This document shows, piece by piece, positions 43,536 through 52,124 of a DNA stretch of 64,000 nt. The stretch lies in NCBI GenBank assembly GCA_028285585.1, contig JANQOU010000012.1:62001-126000 (forward strand), in the 5' to 3' direction. Position numbers and translations under genes: made by a program. The number at the start of each line of letters is the position of its first letter. Position 1 is the stretch's first letter. A model generated the notes under the pieces. It saw only the letters and a program-made list of their open reading frames with translations. It had not been told where the DNA came from and did not search any database. The stretch comes from Acidimicrobiia bacterium. Lineage in GTDB: Bacteria > Actinomycetota > Acidimicrobiia > Spongiisociales > ZC4RG35.

Positions 43536-45134
43536 ATGCAGGTTCTGGGCACGCGCGTAGACCCACGGTCCGACGACTACAAGGCGAATCGCGCCGCGAT
43601 GGAAGCGAAGCTCGACGAGTTCGAACATCTGCAAGCACAAGCGCGGCTGGGCGGCGGCGAGAAGTACATCGAGCGCCACCGGCAGCGGGGCAAGCTGCTC
43701 GCCCGGGAGCGAATCGAGCTCCTGGTGGATCGCGACTCTCCCTTCCTCGAGCTGTCGACTCTCGCCGCATGGGGCACCGACAAGCCACTCGGCGGAAACG
43801 TCGTCACGGGCATCGGAGTGATCAGCGGTGTCGAGTGCGCCATCCTCGCCAACGACCCGACCAGCCAGGCCGGCGTCTTCAACCGCTACACGCTGGCCAA
43901 GTCACTTCGGATCATGGACATCGCAATGCAAAACCGGCTTCCGCTGATCAACCTCGTCGAGTCGGGTGGGGCCGACCTCCCAGACCAAGCCGACGTGTTC
44001 CTCGTCGGAGGCAAGTGGTTCCGCAACCTGACCCGGCTATCAAAAGCCGGCATCCCCACCGTCTCCCTCGTGTTCGGCAGCTCCACGGCAGGCGGCGCCT
44101 ACTTCCCGGCCATGTGCGACTACGCGGTCATGGTCAAAGACCAGGCAAAGGTGTTTCTCGGCGGTCCGCCTCTGGTGAAGATGGCAACCGGTGAGGAGTC
44201 GACCGACGAGGAGTTGGGCGGCGCCGAGATGCACTCCAAGGTTTCGGGACTGTCCGACTACTTCGCCGAGACGGAACACGAGGCGATCCGAATGGGCCGT
44301 GACATCGTCGGCCACTTCAACTGGCGCAAGCACGGCTACGGGCCGACCAAAGCTCCCGACGAGCCGGTCCACGACCTCGACGACCTGATCGGGGTGATCC
44401 CCGCCGACCTGCGTGTCCCGTTCGACATGCGTGAGATCCTCAACCGCACCCTCGACGGCTCCCGCTTCGAGGAGTACAAGGCCGTCTACGGGACCTCGAT
44501 CCTCAATGGGTGGGGGTCGCTGCACGGGTATCCAATCGGAGTGGTCGCGAACCAGCAAGGCGTCATCTTCGCCGAGGAGGCCGAGAAGACGACAGAGTTC
44601 ATCCAGCTGTGCAATCGGTACGACACACCCATCCTCTTCATCCACAACACCACCGGCTACATGGTCGGCAAGGAATACGAGCAGGGCGGGATCATCAAAG
44701 ACGGGGCGAAGATGATCAATGCCGTGGCCAACTCTGAGGTGCCCCACATCGCTCTCATGGCAGGCGTCTCCTACGGGGCCGGCAACTACGGAATGTCAGG
44801 CCGCTCCTACGACCCGCGATTCGTCTTCGGCTACCCCAACCACAAGGTTGCGGTGATGGGGGCCAAGCAGCTCGCCGGCGTGATGTCGATAGTCGCCAAG
44901 CAGTCTGCCGAATCCCGAGGTATCGAGTTCGACCAGGAAGCAGACACAGCGCGAAACGCCGAGCTGACCGAGATGATGGAGCACACCGAGCAGGCCTACT
45001 TCTCAACGGCGCGGGTACGCGACGACGGCCTGATCGACCCTCGTGACACCCGTACCGTGCTCGGCATCGCGCTGTCGGCCATTCACTCCGGACCCGTCGA
45101 AGGCACCGACAGGTTTGGCGTGTTCAGGATGTGA
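43536..45134 (+). CDS. Acyl-CoA carboxylase carboxyltransferase (beta) subunit
   Basis: 532 residues. Two crotonase-like halves. N-terminal half with NLVESGGADLPDQADVF and GSSTAGGAYFPAMCDYAVMV (about 175-195); C-terminal half with NTTGYMVGKEYEQGGIIKDG and GVSYGAGNYGMSGRSYDPRF. The MCC-type GGADLP block points to methylcrotonyl-CoA carboxylase-like beta subunits over acetyl-CoA AccD. TACCCT lies eight bases before the ATG. The stop overlaps the alpha gene (GTGA). Confidence 0.9.
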   Translation: MQVLGTRVDPRSDDYKANRAAMEAKLDEFEHLQAQARLGGGEKYIERHRQRGKLLARERIELLVDRDSPFLELSTLAAWGTDKPLGGNVVTGIGVISGVECAILANDPTSQAGVFNRYTLAKSLRIMDIAMQNRLPLINLVESGGADLPDQADVFLVGGKWFRNLTRLSKAGIPTVSLVFGSSTAGGAYFPAMCDYAVMVKDQAKVFLGGPPLVKMATGEESTDEELGGAEMHSKVSGLSDYFAETEHEAIRMGRDIVGHFNWRKHGYGPTKAPDEPVHDLDDLIGVIPADLRVPFDMREILNRTLDGSRFEEYKAVYGTSILNGWGSLHGYPIGVVANQQGVIFAEEAEKTTEFIQLCNRYDTPILFIHNTTGYMVGKEYEQGGIIKDGAKMINAVANSEVPHIALMAGVSYGAGNYGMSGRSYDPRFVFGYPNHKVAVMGAKQLAGVMSIVAKQSAESRGIEFDQEADTARNAELTEMMEHTEQAYFSTARVRDDGLIDPRDTRTVLGIALSAIHSGPVEGTDRFGVFRM

Positions 45135-47086
45135 GATTGGGAATCACCAAGGTCCTCGTAGCCAACAGGGGTGAGATAGCCCGCCGGGTGTTTCGCACCT
45201 GCCGTGAGATGGGCATCGCCACAGTCGCCATCTACTCCGACCCGGATCGCAACGAGCCTCACGCCTTGGAAGCCGACGAAGCAGTGTCGCTGCCGGGGTC
45301 TGCTCCCGTCGACACATACCTCAACGTCGAGGCGGTTCTTGCTGCGGCGGAGAAAACGGGAGCCGATGCGGTGCATCCGGGCTATGGATTCCTTTCCGAG
45401 AACGCCGGCTTCGCTAAAGCCGCCGAAGAGCAAGGGCTGGTGTGGATCGGGCCCAGCCCCGAGTCGATCGAGGTGATGGGCTCCAAGCTCGCCTCGAAGC
45501 GGCTGATGGAGGCCTCGGGCGTGCCCACATTGGAGAGCATCGAGCTGAGTGAGGACGTCGATCCCGACGGCGCCGCCGACTCCATCGGCTACCCGGTTCT
45601 GATCAAGGCGTCGGCCGGCGGTGGAGGCAAAGGCATGCGTATCGTCGAGACCGCCGATCTCCTGACCGAGGCCATCGAGAGCGCCAAGCGTGAAGCCGCC
45701 GGAGCCTTCGGCGACGACACGGTCTTCGTGGAGAAGTACCTGGAGTCTCCACGCCACATCGAGATCCAGGTCTTCGGTGACACCTCCGGGAAAGTGGTCT
45801 CGTACTTCGAGCGGGAGTGCTCGATCCAGCGCCGCCACCAGAAAATCATCGAAGAGTCACCCTCTCCTGCGCTCACACCTGAGCTTCGGGTACAGATGAG
45901 CGAGGCTGCGGTCAAGGCCGCTGCCTCAGTCGACTATGTCGGTGCCGGGACCGTCGAGTTCCTCTATCAAGACGGAGAGTTCTTCTTCCTGGAGATGAAC
46001 ACACGGCTTCAAGTCGAGCACCCAGTCACGGAAATGGTCACCGGTCTCGACCTGGTGAGGCTTCAAATCGAGGTCGCCGCCGGAGGTCAGGTGCCAGACC
46101 CACCAGGCGCGATGACCGGGCACGCAATCGAAGCCCGGCTCTACGCCGAGGACCCGCTGAACGACTTCCTGCCGGTGACGGGTGAGTTTCACCGTTTCTC
46201 ATTCACAAGCGAGGATGGCTTGAGAGTCGATGCCGGCATCGACGACGGCTCAGTCGTCTCGGTGCACTACGACCCGATGATCGCCAAGGTGATCTTCCAT
46301 GCCCCAACCAGGGAAGCGGCAGCTCGCGGTCTGTCGGGCGCAATCCGACGTGCCCGGATCCACGGGTCCACGACCAACCGACCCCTGCTGGTGCGTGTGC
46401 TCGAGAGTGACGAGTTCCTCTCCGGGGACACCGACACCGGGCTTCTGGAGCGAGGAGACATCGCGGCTCTGGCCGCGCCGTTGGGTGCAGACCGGGACGA
46501 GAGACTCGCCGCCATCGCCGCAGCACTCTGTGATCAGGCCTCAGAGAGGGATGCAGCCGAGGTGCTCACAACCATCCCATCAGGCTGGCGGAACTCCCTG
46601 AGCCAGGGGCAGCTTCGGAGCTACTCAGGCCCTGGAGGAGAGCATCAGGTCGAGTACAGCGTCAATAGCCGAGCCATCGCCGACGATCTGCTCGGCGAGG
46701 TGTCGATCACCGATGTCACCCCGTCGAGTGCCGAGCTCACGGCTGAAGGCGAGACCCACGAGCTCGCCGTCGCCCGTCACGGGCCCAGACGCTACGTCGA
46801 CTCCGAGCGGGTTCCGGTTGGGCTCGAAGAGGTGCCGAGATTCCCGGATCTGACCCTCGAGCAGGAGCCTGGCTCGCTGCACTCGCCAATGCCGGGAAAG
46901 CTGATCCGAGTCGACGCGAAGCCAGGACAACAGGTGACGGAAGGCGAGATTCTCGTAGTCCTCGAGGCCATGAAAATGGAGCACACACTGCGTTCTCCTC
47001 ACGACGGGACGGTGACCGAGGTGCGGTTCGGCCCAGGTGAGCAAGTGGAATCCGACGAGGTCCTTGTCGTCGTGGAGCCGGCCTAG
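45131..47086 (+). CDS. Acyl-CoA carboxylase biotin carboxylase/biotin carrier (alpha) subunit
   Basis: 651 residues. N-terminal biotin carboxylase (about 1-445): KVLVANRGEIARRVFRTCRE, ATP-grasp ASAGGGGKGMRIV and EMNTRLQVEHPVTEMVTG. Middle linker domain (about 450-570). C-terminal biotinyl domain with VLEAMKMEHTLRSPHDG, the Lys being biotinylated. GTG start coupled to the beta gene. With it, forms a complete two-subunit carboxylase, most like methylcrotonyl-CoA or related enzymes of leucine/fatty-acid breakdown. Confidence 0.93.
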   Translation: MRLGITKVLVANRGEIARRVFRTCREMGIATVAIYSDPDRNEPHALEADEAVSLPGSAPVDTYLNVEAVLAAAEKTGADAVHPGYGFLSENAGFAKAAEEQGLVWIGPSPESIEVMGSKLASKRLMEASGVPTLESIELSEDVDPDGAADSIGYPVLIKASAGGGGKGMRIVETADLLTEAIESAKREAAGAFGDDTVFVEKYLESPRHIEIQVFGDTSGKVVSYFERECSIQRRHQKIIEESPSPALTPELRVQMSEAAVKAAASVDYVGAGTVEFLYQDGEFFFLEMNTRLQVEHPVTEMVTGLDLVRLQIEVAAGGQVPDPPGAMTGHAIEARLYAEDPLNDFLPVTGEFHRFSFTSEDGLRVDAGIDDGSVVSVHYDPMIAKVIFHAPTREAAARGLSGAIRRARIHGSTTNRPLLVRVLESDEFLSGDTDTGLLERGDIAALAAPLGADRDERLAAIAAALCDQASERDAAEVLTTIPSGWRNSLSQGQLRSYSGPGGEHQVEYSVNSRAIADDLLGEVSITDVTPSSAELTAEGETHELAVARHGPRRYVDSERVPVGLEEVPRFPDLTLEQEPGSLHSPMPGKLIRVDAKPGQQVTEGEILVVLEAMKMEHTLRSPHDGTVTEVRFGPGEQVESDEVLVVVEPA

Positions 47087-47538
47087 GTCCCCTGTGGACC
47101 CTCCAACTCGACCAAGTTGGCACGCCACTCCGGCGGGTCGAACGGCTCCGCGAAGTATGCGACTTCCTCCACCACCAAGCCCTCACGCACCGTGCAGATG
47201 GCGACGCTGTGCCAGAGGCCCCCATCGGGATAGCGGATCATTCCTTGGATGGTGAAGGTGTCGCTGCCACCGCTCATCGCCAGGATCGGCGGGCCGAAAG
47301 GCAGCGGCGTCTTCACGTTGGTGACCTTCACTTGGGTCTCTCCGGTCAGCACAAACTCGCTTTCGGGATCGGTCGGATAACTCTTGGTGATCTCCACCCA
47401 GTTCTCGTGGCCTCTGACGATCTCGCCCGACTGGGGCCATCTGGCGACGAAGTCGGGGTGGCGCATCTTCCCAACGGCGTCGTGGTCGCCGGAGAACAAC
47501 GCCTTCATGTACCGATCGCCAAGACTCTCTCTGGGCAT
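47083..47538 (-). CDS. SnoaL-like (NTF2 fold) protein
   Basis: 151 residues. Start MPRESLGDRYMKALFSGDHD then VGKMRHPDFVARWPQSGEIV, the helix-strand order of SnoaL-type NTF2-fold domains, and YFAEPFDPPEWRANLVE at the end. Such domains serve as small enzymes or ligand pockets. TAGGTT lies six bases before the ATG. Its stop overlaps the carboxylase alpha gene stop. No substrate is evident. Confidence 0.78.
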   Translation of the reverse strand: MPRESLGDRYMKALFSGDHDAVGKMRHPDFVARWPQSGEIVRGHENWVEITKSYPTDPESEFVLTGETQVKVTNVKTPLPFGPPILAMSGGSDTFTIQGMIRYPDGGLWHSVAICTVREGLVVEEVAYFAEPFDPPEWRANLVELEGPQGT

Positions 47539-47547
47539 CCTCTAAAC

Positions 47548-48465
47548 CTACGCCTCGCCGACGCCTAGAAGCTCGAAAGCTGTGGTCAGGCCTTGTTTCC
47601 CCCTGACATCGAGCTCGAACTGCCGGCCGTAAACCGCCCACTCGTCGGTCTTCTCCTTGATGACCTCGGAGACGAGAATCTTCGTCCCTGTCTCCTTGTT
47701 GGCAGCTTCGAGCCGGCTGGCCACATTGACGGTGTCACCGATGACAGTGTCCCGAGCCGAGCTGGCCGCCCCGAGAGTTCCGAAAATCACCCCGCCAAAG
47801 TGGACGCCCACCCGCACCGCGAACTCCTTGCCGTAGATGAGCTGGAAGTACTGCGACAGATCGTCGGCAATATCGATGAGCCCGAGAGCCGTACGCACAG
47901 CCGACGCTGCCGGGTCAGGCTTTCCTTCGACACCGAACACGGCGAACACCGAATCGCCGATGTAGTTGTCGACCCGGCCTCCGTTGTCTTCAACGAGATG
48001 AGTCGCCCTCGTGAAGAACCGATTGATGAGGTGAACAACGTCGTAGACGGGCAGATCGTCGCTCATCGCCGTGTATCCGACTATGTCGGCGAACAAAACG
48101 GCAACGTCCACTTCCCTGCCTGCCGAGCTGTGGGATGCGCTCCGGCTCAACTGCGAGGTCAGCTCAACATCGGTGCTGTCGAGCACCAGCCTGCCCAGAC
48201 GCACGGAACCGGACACGACCGTTTGGCATGCGAGCCGAACGACGTCAGGGAAGTCCAGCCTTTCGGCCATGACGGCCTCGGCTTTGTTGCGTGGCTCCAG
48301 GTTGTCGGCTCCTGACATCACCCTGACCCGGCAGGTGGAGCACCTCGCCTTGCCACCGCACAAGTGCGCTATCGGGATGTCGGCCTGGAGGAGCTCATCG
48401 AGCACCACGACCTGGTCCTCGAATTCGATCTCAACCTCGTCCGGCCAAACTGACAGATGAGACAT
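47548..48465 (-). CDS. Ferredoxin-nucleotide cyclase fusion protein
   Basis: 305 residues. N-terminal plant-type [2Fe-2S] ferredoxin domain (about 1-95) with ligands in HLCGGKARCSTCRVRV and the last Cys in LACQT. C-terminal class III adenylate/guanylate cyclase domain (about 115-300): VAVLFADIVGYTAMSDDL with metal Asp, GRVDNYIGDSVFAVFG, and GDTVNVASRLEA. Both halves look complete. TAGGCT lies nine bases before the ATG. It is soluble (no membrane helix), so it may link redox state to cyclic-nucleotide production. Some actinobacterial cyclases have such domains. Confidence 0.88.
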   Translation of the reverse strand: MSHLSVWPDEVEIEFEDQVVVLDELLQADIPIAHLCGGKARCSTCRVRVMSGADNLEPRNKAEAVMAERLDFPDVVRLACQTVVSGSVRLGRLVLDSTDVELTSQLSRSASHSSAGREVDVAVLFADIVGYTAMSDDLPVYDVVHLINRFFTRATHLVEDNGGRVDNYIGDSVFAVFGVEGKPDPAASAVRTALGLIDIADDLSQYFQLIYGKEFAVRVGVHFGGVIFGTLGAASSARDTVIGDTVNVASRLEAANKETGTKILVSEVIKEKTDEWAVYGRQFELDVRGKQGLTTAFELLGVGEA

Positions 48466-48548
48466 GGGTCTTGGAGCCTAAGCGCACTGATGTCAGCTTT
48501 AGGTTTGGTTTGCCATCGGTTTAGCCGGGGTGAGTCATCGTGTGCGGA

Positions 48549-49526
48549 ATGAGATACCTGAGCAAACGTATCGGTCTCTTCGCGATCCTCGGTCTGGTGC
48601 TGGCTGCCTGCAGCCCGGCGGCAGACAGCGGCGCCGAGGCCACAACCACGACCGAAGCAGCTGTCGAATCGACCACGACTACGACCGTGCCTCCAACCAC
48701 GTCAACACCCGAGCCCATGGTTCCCGAGTTGAGCCTCTCGGTTGCCGGATGGCCGAGGCTCGAAGGAGGCTTTCACTATGAAGGCTGGGCCATTGTTGAC
48801 GGGAGCCCGGTGACGACAGGCAAGTTCAACGTGCAGGACGACTCGATCGTGGACTTGGACGGCAATGCCATCGAGGCGTTCGCTGTACCCGGGATCGAGT
48901 CGGCGTCGGCAATCGTGATCACCATCGAGCCGGCCGGCGACACTGACGACATCCCCGCCGACACCCACTTCGTGGCAGGCGATGTCGTCGACGGCTCCGC
49001 CGACCTCACAATCGCGCACCAAGCAGCACTTGGCACTGACTTCAGCGATGCGGCGGGGACCTTCCTCCTTGCCACACCAACCGACGATCCCGAAGGAAAT
49101 GAGCTGTCGGGTATCTGGTTCCTTGAGTTGCCTGGGCCCACCGCCAGTCTCGAACTGCCCACGCTTCCCGACGGATGGCGCTACGAGGGCTGGGCCGTCA
49201 TCGACGGAATGCCCCTCACCTCAGGAACCTTCCTCAGCGCCGAAGGTGCCGACGACTCAGCACCCTTCAGCGGCCCCAACCAGGGACCACCCTTCCCGGG
49301 TGAGGACTACGTCACCAACGCCCCCGACGGCGTGACGCTCCCAACCGATCTCAGTGGCGGCACCGTCGTCATATCGGTGGAGCCCTATCCGGACGACAGC
49401 CCGGCGCCGTTCATCCTGAAGCCGCTTCTGGGAACGGCGGCCGAAGATGCCACCGACCACGAGAGCTACCCCCTGGAGTCAAACTCTGACCCGCTGCCAT
49501 ACGGGACAGCGACGATCAGCTCCTGA
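48549..49526 (+). CDS. Lipoprotein with two RskA-like repeats
   Basis: 325 residues (ATG 48549; GTG 48540 possible). Signal MRYLSKRIGLFAILGLVLAAC with lipobox Cys21, Thr-rich spacer (about 25-60), then two similar domains. Each has a Gly-Trp motif (GGFHYEGWAIVDGSP, GWRYEGWAVIDGMP) followed by a T-S/T-G-x-F strand and an ITIEPAGD or ISVEPYPDD strand. This resembles the C-terminal domain of anti-sigma-K factor RskA, used here outside the membrane. No sigma factor gene is near. Its 3' end overlaps the convergent aminotransferase-like gene by 11 bases. Confidence 0.72.
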   Translation: MRYLSKRIGLFAILGLVLAACSPAADSGAEATTTTEAAVESTTTTTVPPTTSTPEPMVPELSLSVAGWPRLEGGFHYEGWAIVDGSPVTTGKFNVQDDSIVDLDGNAIEAFAVPGIESASAIVITIEPAGDTDDIPADTHFVAGDVVDGSADLTIAHQAALGTDFSDAAGTFLLATPTDDPEGNELSGIWFLELPGPTASLELPTLPDGWRYEGWAVIDGMPLTSGTFLSAEGADDSAPFSGPNQGPPFPGEDYVTNAPDGVTLPTDLSGGTVVISVEPYPDDSPAPFILKPLLGTAAEDATDHESYPLESNSDPLPYGTATISS

Positions 49527-50736
49527 ACGAGGCAAGAACCTCCAAAACCAGGTCGACGTCGGCCACCGTGTGGTCGGCGTTGACCTGGAACCGAATCTCC
49601 TCATCGCCTTTCGGCACCACCGGGTAGTTGAGGCCAGTCGCCAGCACCCCCTTGTCATAGAGGTGCTGCACCAAGGCTGCTGTGGTCTCGGTGTTTCGGA
49701 CCATCAAAGGCACAACGGGGTGCGGGCCCGGGATGGTCTCGAAACCGCCTGCCACCAAACCTGCCTCGAAGCGAGCCGTCATCTCGGAAAGGTGGCGGAT
49801 CAGCTCTTCGCCCTCGGCTGAGTCCACGACCGAAACAGCCGCTTCTGCCGCTGCCGCTTCACCGGGAGTGATCGGGTTCGAGTAGATGTACATCGGGCCC
49901 CTCTCGCGTAGGAAGGTGCAGAGGGCTGCCGAGCCCGTGACGTAGCCGCCGTTGACGCCAAACGCCTTGCCGAGAGTGCCGATGAGCACGTCGGCGCGGC
50001 CGGCGGTCACTTCTTCCGTGCCGCGACCCCGCTCTCCGTAGGCACCCACGCCGTGTGAGTCATCTACGACAACAACCACATTCTCGGGATAAGCGGAGTC
50101 GTGCGCAGCGGCCACCTCGTTGATTGCGGCAAGGTCGGCGTAGTCGCCGCGCATCGAGAACACGCCGTCTGTGATGACAATTGCCCGCTCCGCCGTTCCC
50201 CTCTTCTCCTCCAGCAGCCGATCCAGCTCAGCCATGTCGAGATGCGAGTAGACGGCCCGGTCGGCAGGCCGGCTCATGCGGACACCGTTGATGATGCAAT
50301 TGTGATTCAACTCGTCGCTGAGCACCAACGTGTCCGGCGTGATCAGGGAGGTCAAGCAGCTGACAACGGCGGCATAGGCCGACGAATAGCCGATGGCGGC
50401 CTCCCTGTCGTGGAAAGCCGAGATCCGCCGTTCGAGATCGACGTGGGTCTGATACGTGCCCGAGATGAATCGAACCGCCCCAGGGCCGGCACCGAATCTC
50501 GCGGAGGCAGCTTCCTCGGCGGCGACAACAGCCGGATGGTGGGACAGGCCCAGATAGCTGTTCGAGTTCATGCGGATGAAATCGCGGTCGACGCCCGACA
50601 GCCGATAGCGACGGCCTAGACCCGACCGAGCCGGAATCACGTCGGTGACTACGGCCTCCGGGCCCTTGTCGGTCCCGCTGGCACGGAGATCCGCCAGCTC
50701 GCCATCCAGGGCGGTGTCGAGGCGATCGTGTGGCAT
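49516..50736 (-). CDS. Alpha-oxoamine synthase (KBL/BioF/SPT family)
   Basis: 406 residues. PLP enzyme that joins an amino acid to an acyl-CoA with loss of CO2. Schiff-base Lys in IGTLGKAFGVNGGYV (near residue 240); DDSHGVGAYGERGRGT with the cofactor Asp and His; SNSYLGLSHHPAVVAAE. Candidate products are 2-amino-3-ketobutyrate, 7-keto-8-aminopelargonate or a keto-sphinganine-like lipid precursor; no biotin or threonine genes are near. The start MPHDRLD at 50736 leaves room for the divergent gene's promoter; a longer frame to 50775 would overlap it. Confidence 0.87.
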   Translation of the reverse strand: MPHDRLDTALDGELADLRASGTDKGPEAVVTDVIPARSGLGRRYRLSGVDRDFIRMNSNSYLGLSHHPAVVAAEEAASARFGAGPGAVRFISGTYQTHVDLERRISAFHDREAAIGYSSAYAAVVSCLTSLITPDTLVLSDELNHNCIINGVRMSRPADRAVYSHLDMAELDRLLEEKRGTAERAIVITDGVFSMRGDYADLAAINEVAAAHDSAYPENVVVVVDDSHGVGAYGERGRGTEEVTAGRADVLIGTLGKAFGVNGGYVTGSAALCTFLRERGPMYIYSNPITPGEAAAAEAAVSVVDSAEGEELIRHLSEMTARFEAGLVAGGFETIPGPHPVVPLMVRNTETTAALVQHLYDKGVLATGLNYPVVPKGDEEIRFQVNADHTVADVDLVLEVLASFRS

Positions 50737-50773
50737 GGCCCGTGGTTTAGCAGGTCGCCCTAGTGTCTGACTC

Positions 50774-51655
50774 ATGACACGACTCGGCTACATCGGACTG
50801 GGGATCATGGGGAGGGGCATGGCATCCAACCTCGTGCAGGCAGGTCATGACCTCACCGTCTGGAATCGGACTGCAACGAAGGCGGAGGGGCTGGATGTCT
50901 CAGTTGTCACCTCACCGCGAGATGTAGGGCCGGCCAGTGACATCGTCTTCGTCTGCGTCTCCGACACTCCCGATGTAGAAGAGGTCGTCTTTGGTGACTT
51001 CGGCGTCATCCACGGCATGACAGAAGGCGACCTGCTCGTGGACCATTCCACGATCTCACCCCACGCCACCAGGGACTTCGCAACAAGAGCCGGGCAGTTG
51101 GGAATCGATTGGATCGACGCCCCGGTGTCCGGTGGCTCCGAAGGAGCCGTCAACGGCACGCTTGCCGTTATGGCCGGAGGGTCAGCGGAGTCGCTGGAGC
51201 GATGCCGGCCTTACATGGAGTCGTACTCCAAGTCGATTGTCCACGTAGGCGACGAGCCCGGAGCCGGGCAGATGGTGAAGGCGGTCAACCAGATCCTCGT
51301 CGTCTTGAACCAGCTGGCCGCCAGCGAGGCGTTGATGCTGGCCGAAGGTGCCGGTCTCGACCTGAGCCGAACCCTCGAAGCCGTCGAGGGAGGGGCTGCC
51401 GGATCTTGGATGTTGTCCAACCGGGGACCACAGATGATCGAACGCGACTGGCGGCCGGGATTCACCATCGACCTTCAGCAGAAAGACCTCCGGCTTGTCC
51501 TCGAAGCAGCCGACGAGATCGGCGTGCCTCTCCCGGGCGTCGCCCTGGTCTATCAGCTGTACCGCTCGCTTCAGAACCAGGGGTTGGGAGCGGAAGGCAA
51601 CCATGCCCTGGTCAAGGCGCTGGAGAACCTGGCAGGGTTCGAACTGAGCGAGTGA
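50774..51655 (+). CDS. Beta-hydroxyacid dehydrogenase (3-hydroxyisobutyrate dehydrogenase family)
   Basis: 293 residues. NAD(P)-binding GYIGLGIMGRGMASNLVQAG (5-24); substrate-binding DAPVSGGSEGAVNGTLAVM near 116; catalytic Lys in GAGQMVKAVNQIL near 170. These enzymes oxidise 3-hydroxyisobutyrate, tartronate semialdehyde or related acids. TAGTGT lies seven bases before the ATG. Ends two bases before the convergent peroxiredoxin stop. Confidence 0.9.
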   Translation: MTRLGYIGLGIMGRGMASNLVQAGHDLTVWNRTATKAEGLDVSVVTSPRDVGPASDIVFVCVSDTPDVEEVVFGDFGVIHGMTEGDLLVDHSTISPHATRDFATRAGQLGIDWIDAPVSGGSEGAVNGTLAVMAGGSAESLERCRPYMESYSKSIVHVGDEPGAGQMVKAVNQILVVLNQLAASEALMLAEGAGLDLSRTLEAVEGGAAGSWMLSNRGPQMIERDWRPGFTIDLQQKDLRLVLEAADEIGVPLPGVALVYQLYRSLQNQGLGAEGNHALVKALENLAGFELSE

Positions 51656-51656
51656 G

Positions 51657-52103
51657 TCAGCCGAGCAGGTCGGCCTTCACCCGCTCGACGTGGCCTTTGG
51701 CTTTGACGTTCAGGTAGGTCTTGTCGACGGAGCCGTTTTCGTCCACGACAAACGTCGATCTGATCAGGCCCTCGTAGACCTTGCCGTAGTTCTTCTTCTC
51801 ACCCCAAGCCCCCAGCGACTCGGCGAGCTGATGGTCCTCATCTGAGAGAAGGTCGAAGTTGAGACCCTCCTTCTCTTGGAAGCGCTTGTTGAGGCTCGGC
51901 GGATCGGGGCTGACGCCAAGGATCGAGTAGCCGGCATCCCGGAACTCCTCGTAGCTGTCACGGAAGTCGCACGACTCCACCGTGCATCCCGGGGTCATCG
52001 CCTTGGGGTAGAAGAACATCACGTACTTCTGCCCTGCCAGCTGATCACTCGAGACTTGGTCGCCGTCCTGGTTGCTTAGGTTGAAGGTGACTTGGTCGGC
52101 CAT
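51657..52103 (-). CDS. Peroxiredoxin, Bcp/PrxQ type
   Basis: 148 residues. Thiol peroxidase that detoxifies hydroperoxides. The peroxidatic and resolving Cys lie in PKAMTPGCTVESCDFRDSY, five apart as in PrxQ (C-x4-C). The catalytic Thr and Arg surround (TPGC, and STFVVDENGSV) are present. TAACCT lies six bases before the ATG. No UGA readthrough is needed here. Confidence 0.93.
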   Translation of the reverse strand: MADQVTFNLSNQDGDQVSSDQLAGQKYVMFFYPKAMTPGCTVESCDFRDSYEEFRDAGYSILGVSPDPPSLNKRFQEKEGLNFDLLSDEDHQLAESLGAWGEKKNYGKVYEGLIRSTFVVDENGSVDKTYLNVKAKGHVERVKADLLG

Positions 52104-52124
52104 GACCAGAGGTTACCCCTCGCC

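Noticed and set aside
51657-52103. Second selenoprotein among thiol enzymes (peroxiredoxin, ferredoxins, thioredoxin-like)
   Set aside because: All have Cys at the active positions and intact frames; no TGA interrupts them.
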